DNA of 6,580 nt from Citricoccus sp. WCRC_4 (lineage in GTDB: Bacteria; Actinomycetota; Actinomycetes; Actinomycetales; Micrococcaceae): positions 1-6,580 of the forward strand of contig JAPFFX010000148.1 of the NCBI GenBank assembly GCA_026645375.1. The letters run 5' to 3'. Positions 6,436 through 6,580 of the stretch are shown here, one piece after another (the first letter of the stretch is position 1; each line of letters starts with the position of its first letter). Under the pieces are notes generated by a model. That model saw nothing but the letters and a program-made list of their open reading frames with translations. It was not told the origin of the DNA and made no database searches. The translations under genes and the position numbers were made by a program.

Positions 6436-6580
6436 GGTAAGAGGGTGAATGCTGGACTAACTGCTCGGCAAATGCCACAAACGGTCGAGTAGATCCACTT
6501 GTCGGAACGTCCACCCCAGCGAGCTTGAATCAGACTCGTAGCTTCGATCCGCCGGTTTGCCTCAATGCCTCGGTCGCCGC
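6436..6580. other. Right-edge flank with no recognised gene
   Basis: No open frame with a credible start and no RNA gene was recognised here. It is moderate-GC sequence upstream of the carboxypeptidase and may hold further control sites, or the upstream region of a gene beyond the window edge. Confidence 0.4.

Noticed and set aside
5201..6448. Plus-strand open frame (415 codons) opposite the carboxypeptidase
   Set aside because: The minus-strand frame has a signal peptide and all M14 zinc and catalytic residues. The antisense frame has no recognisable domain.

Overview
The window is high-GC DNA with strong Shine-Dalgarno sites, one GTG start, stem-loops without U-tracts and G/C-ending codons. 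This fits a high-GC Actinomycetota, probably of the Micrococcales type (Arthrobacter/Kocuria-like). The genus cannot be fixed from this window.

Left two thirds (about 26-4877): an oxidative catabolic module. On the minus strand, in transcription order, lie a coniferyl-alcohol-dehydrogenase-like SDR (3217-2429), a phthalate-dioxygenase-reductase-type flavin/2Fe-2S reductase (2418-1378) and a cytochrome P450 that resembles CYP199A para-methoxybenzoate demethylases (1355-147). Gaps of 10 and 22 bases, and a ribosome binding site that overlaps the previous stop codon, indicate one operon. It ends at one or two stem-loops (110-138 and 26-63). An NAD(P)-dependent aldehyde dehydrogenase (3469-4845) is read divergently from a 251-base intergenic region and ends at its own stem-loop (4851-4877).

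The four enzymes form a logical chain. The SDR would oxidise an aromatic alcohol to the aldehyde, and the aldehyde dehydrogenase would oxidise that to the carboxylate. The P450, supplied with electrons by the NADH reductase, would then remove a para-methoxy group, giving a hydroxybenzoate and formaldehyde. The enzyme classes are well supported. The exact substrate (anisyl, veratryl, vanillyl or cinnamyl type) is inferred. No regulator, transporter or ring-cleavage gene lies in the window.

Right third (about 4878-6580): a noncoding stretch with a strong 18-bp stem-loop, then a secreted M14-family zinc carboxypeptidase on the minus strand (6322-5147) with a candidate promoter at 6408-6435. The last ~145 bases hold no recognisable gene. 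This part is visibly lower in GC than the catabolic module and appears functionally unrelated to it. No RNA genes, CRISPR arrays, insertion sequences or integrases were found.
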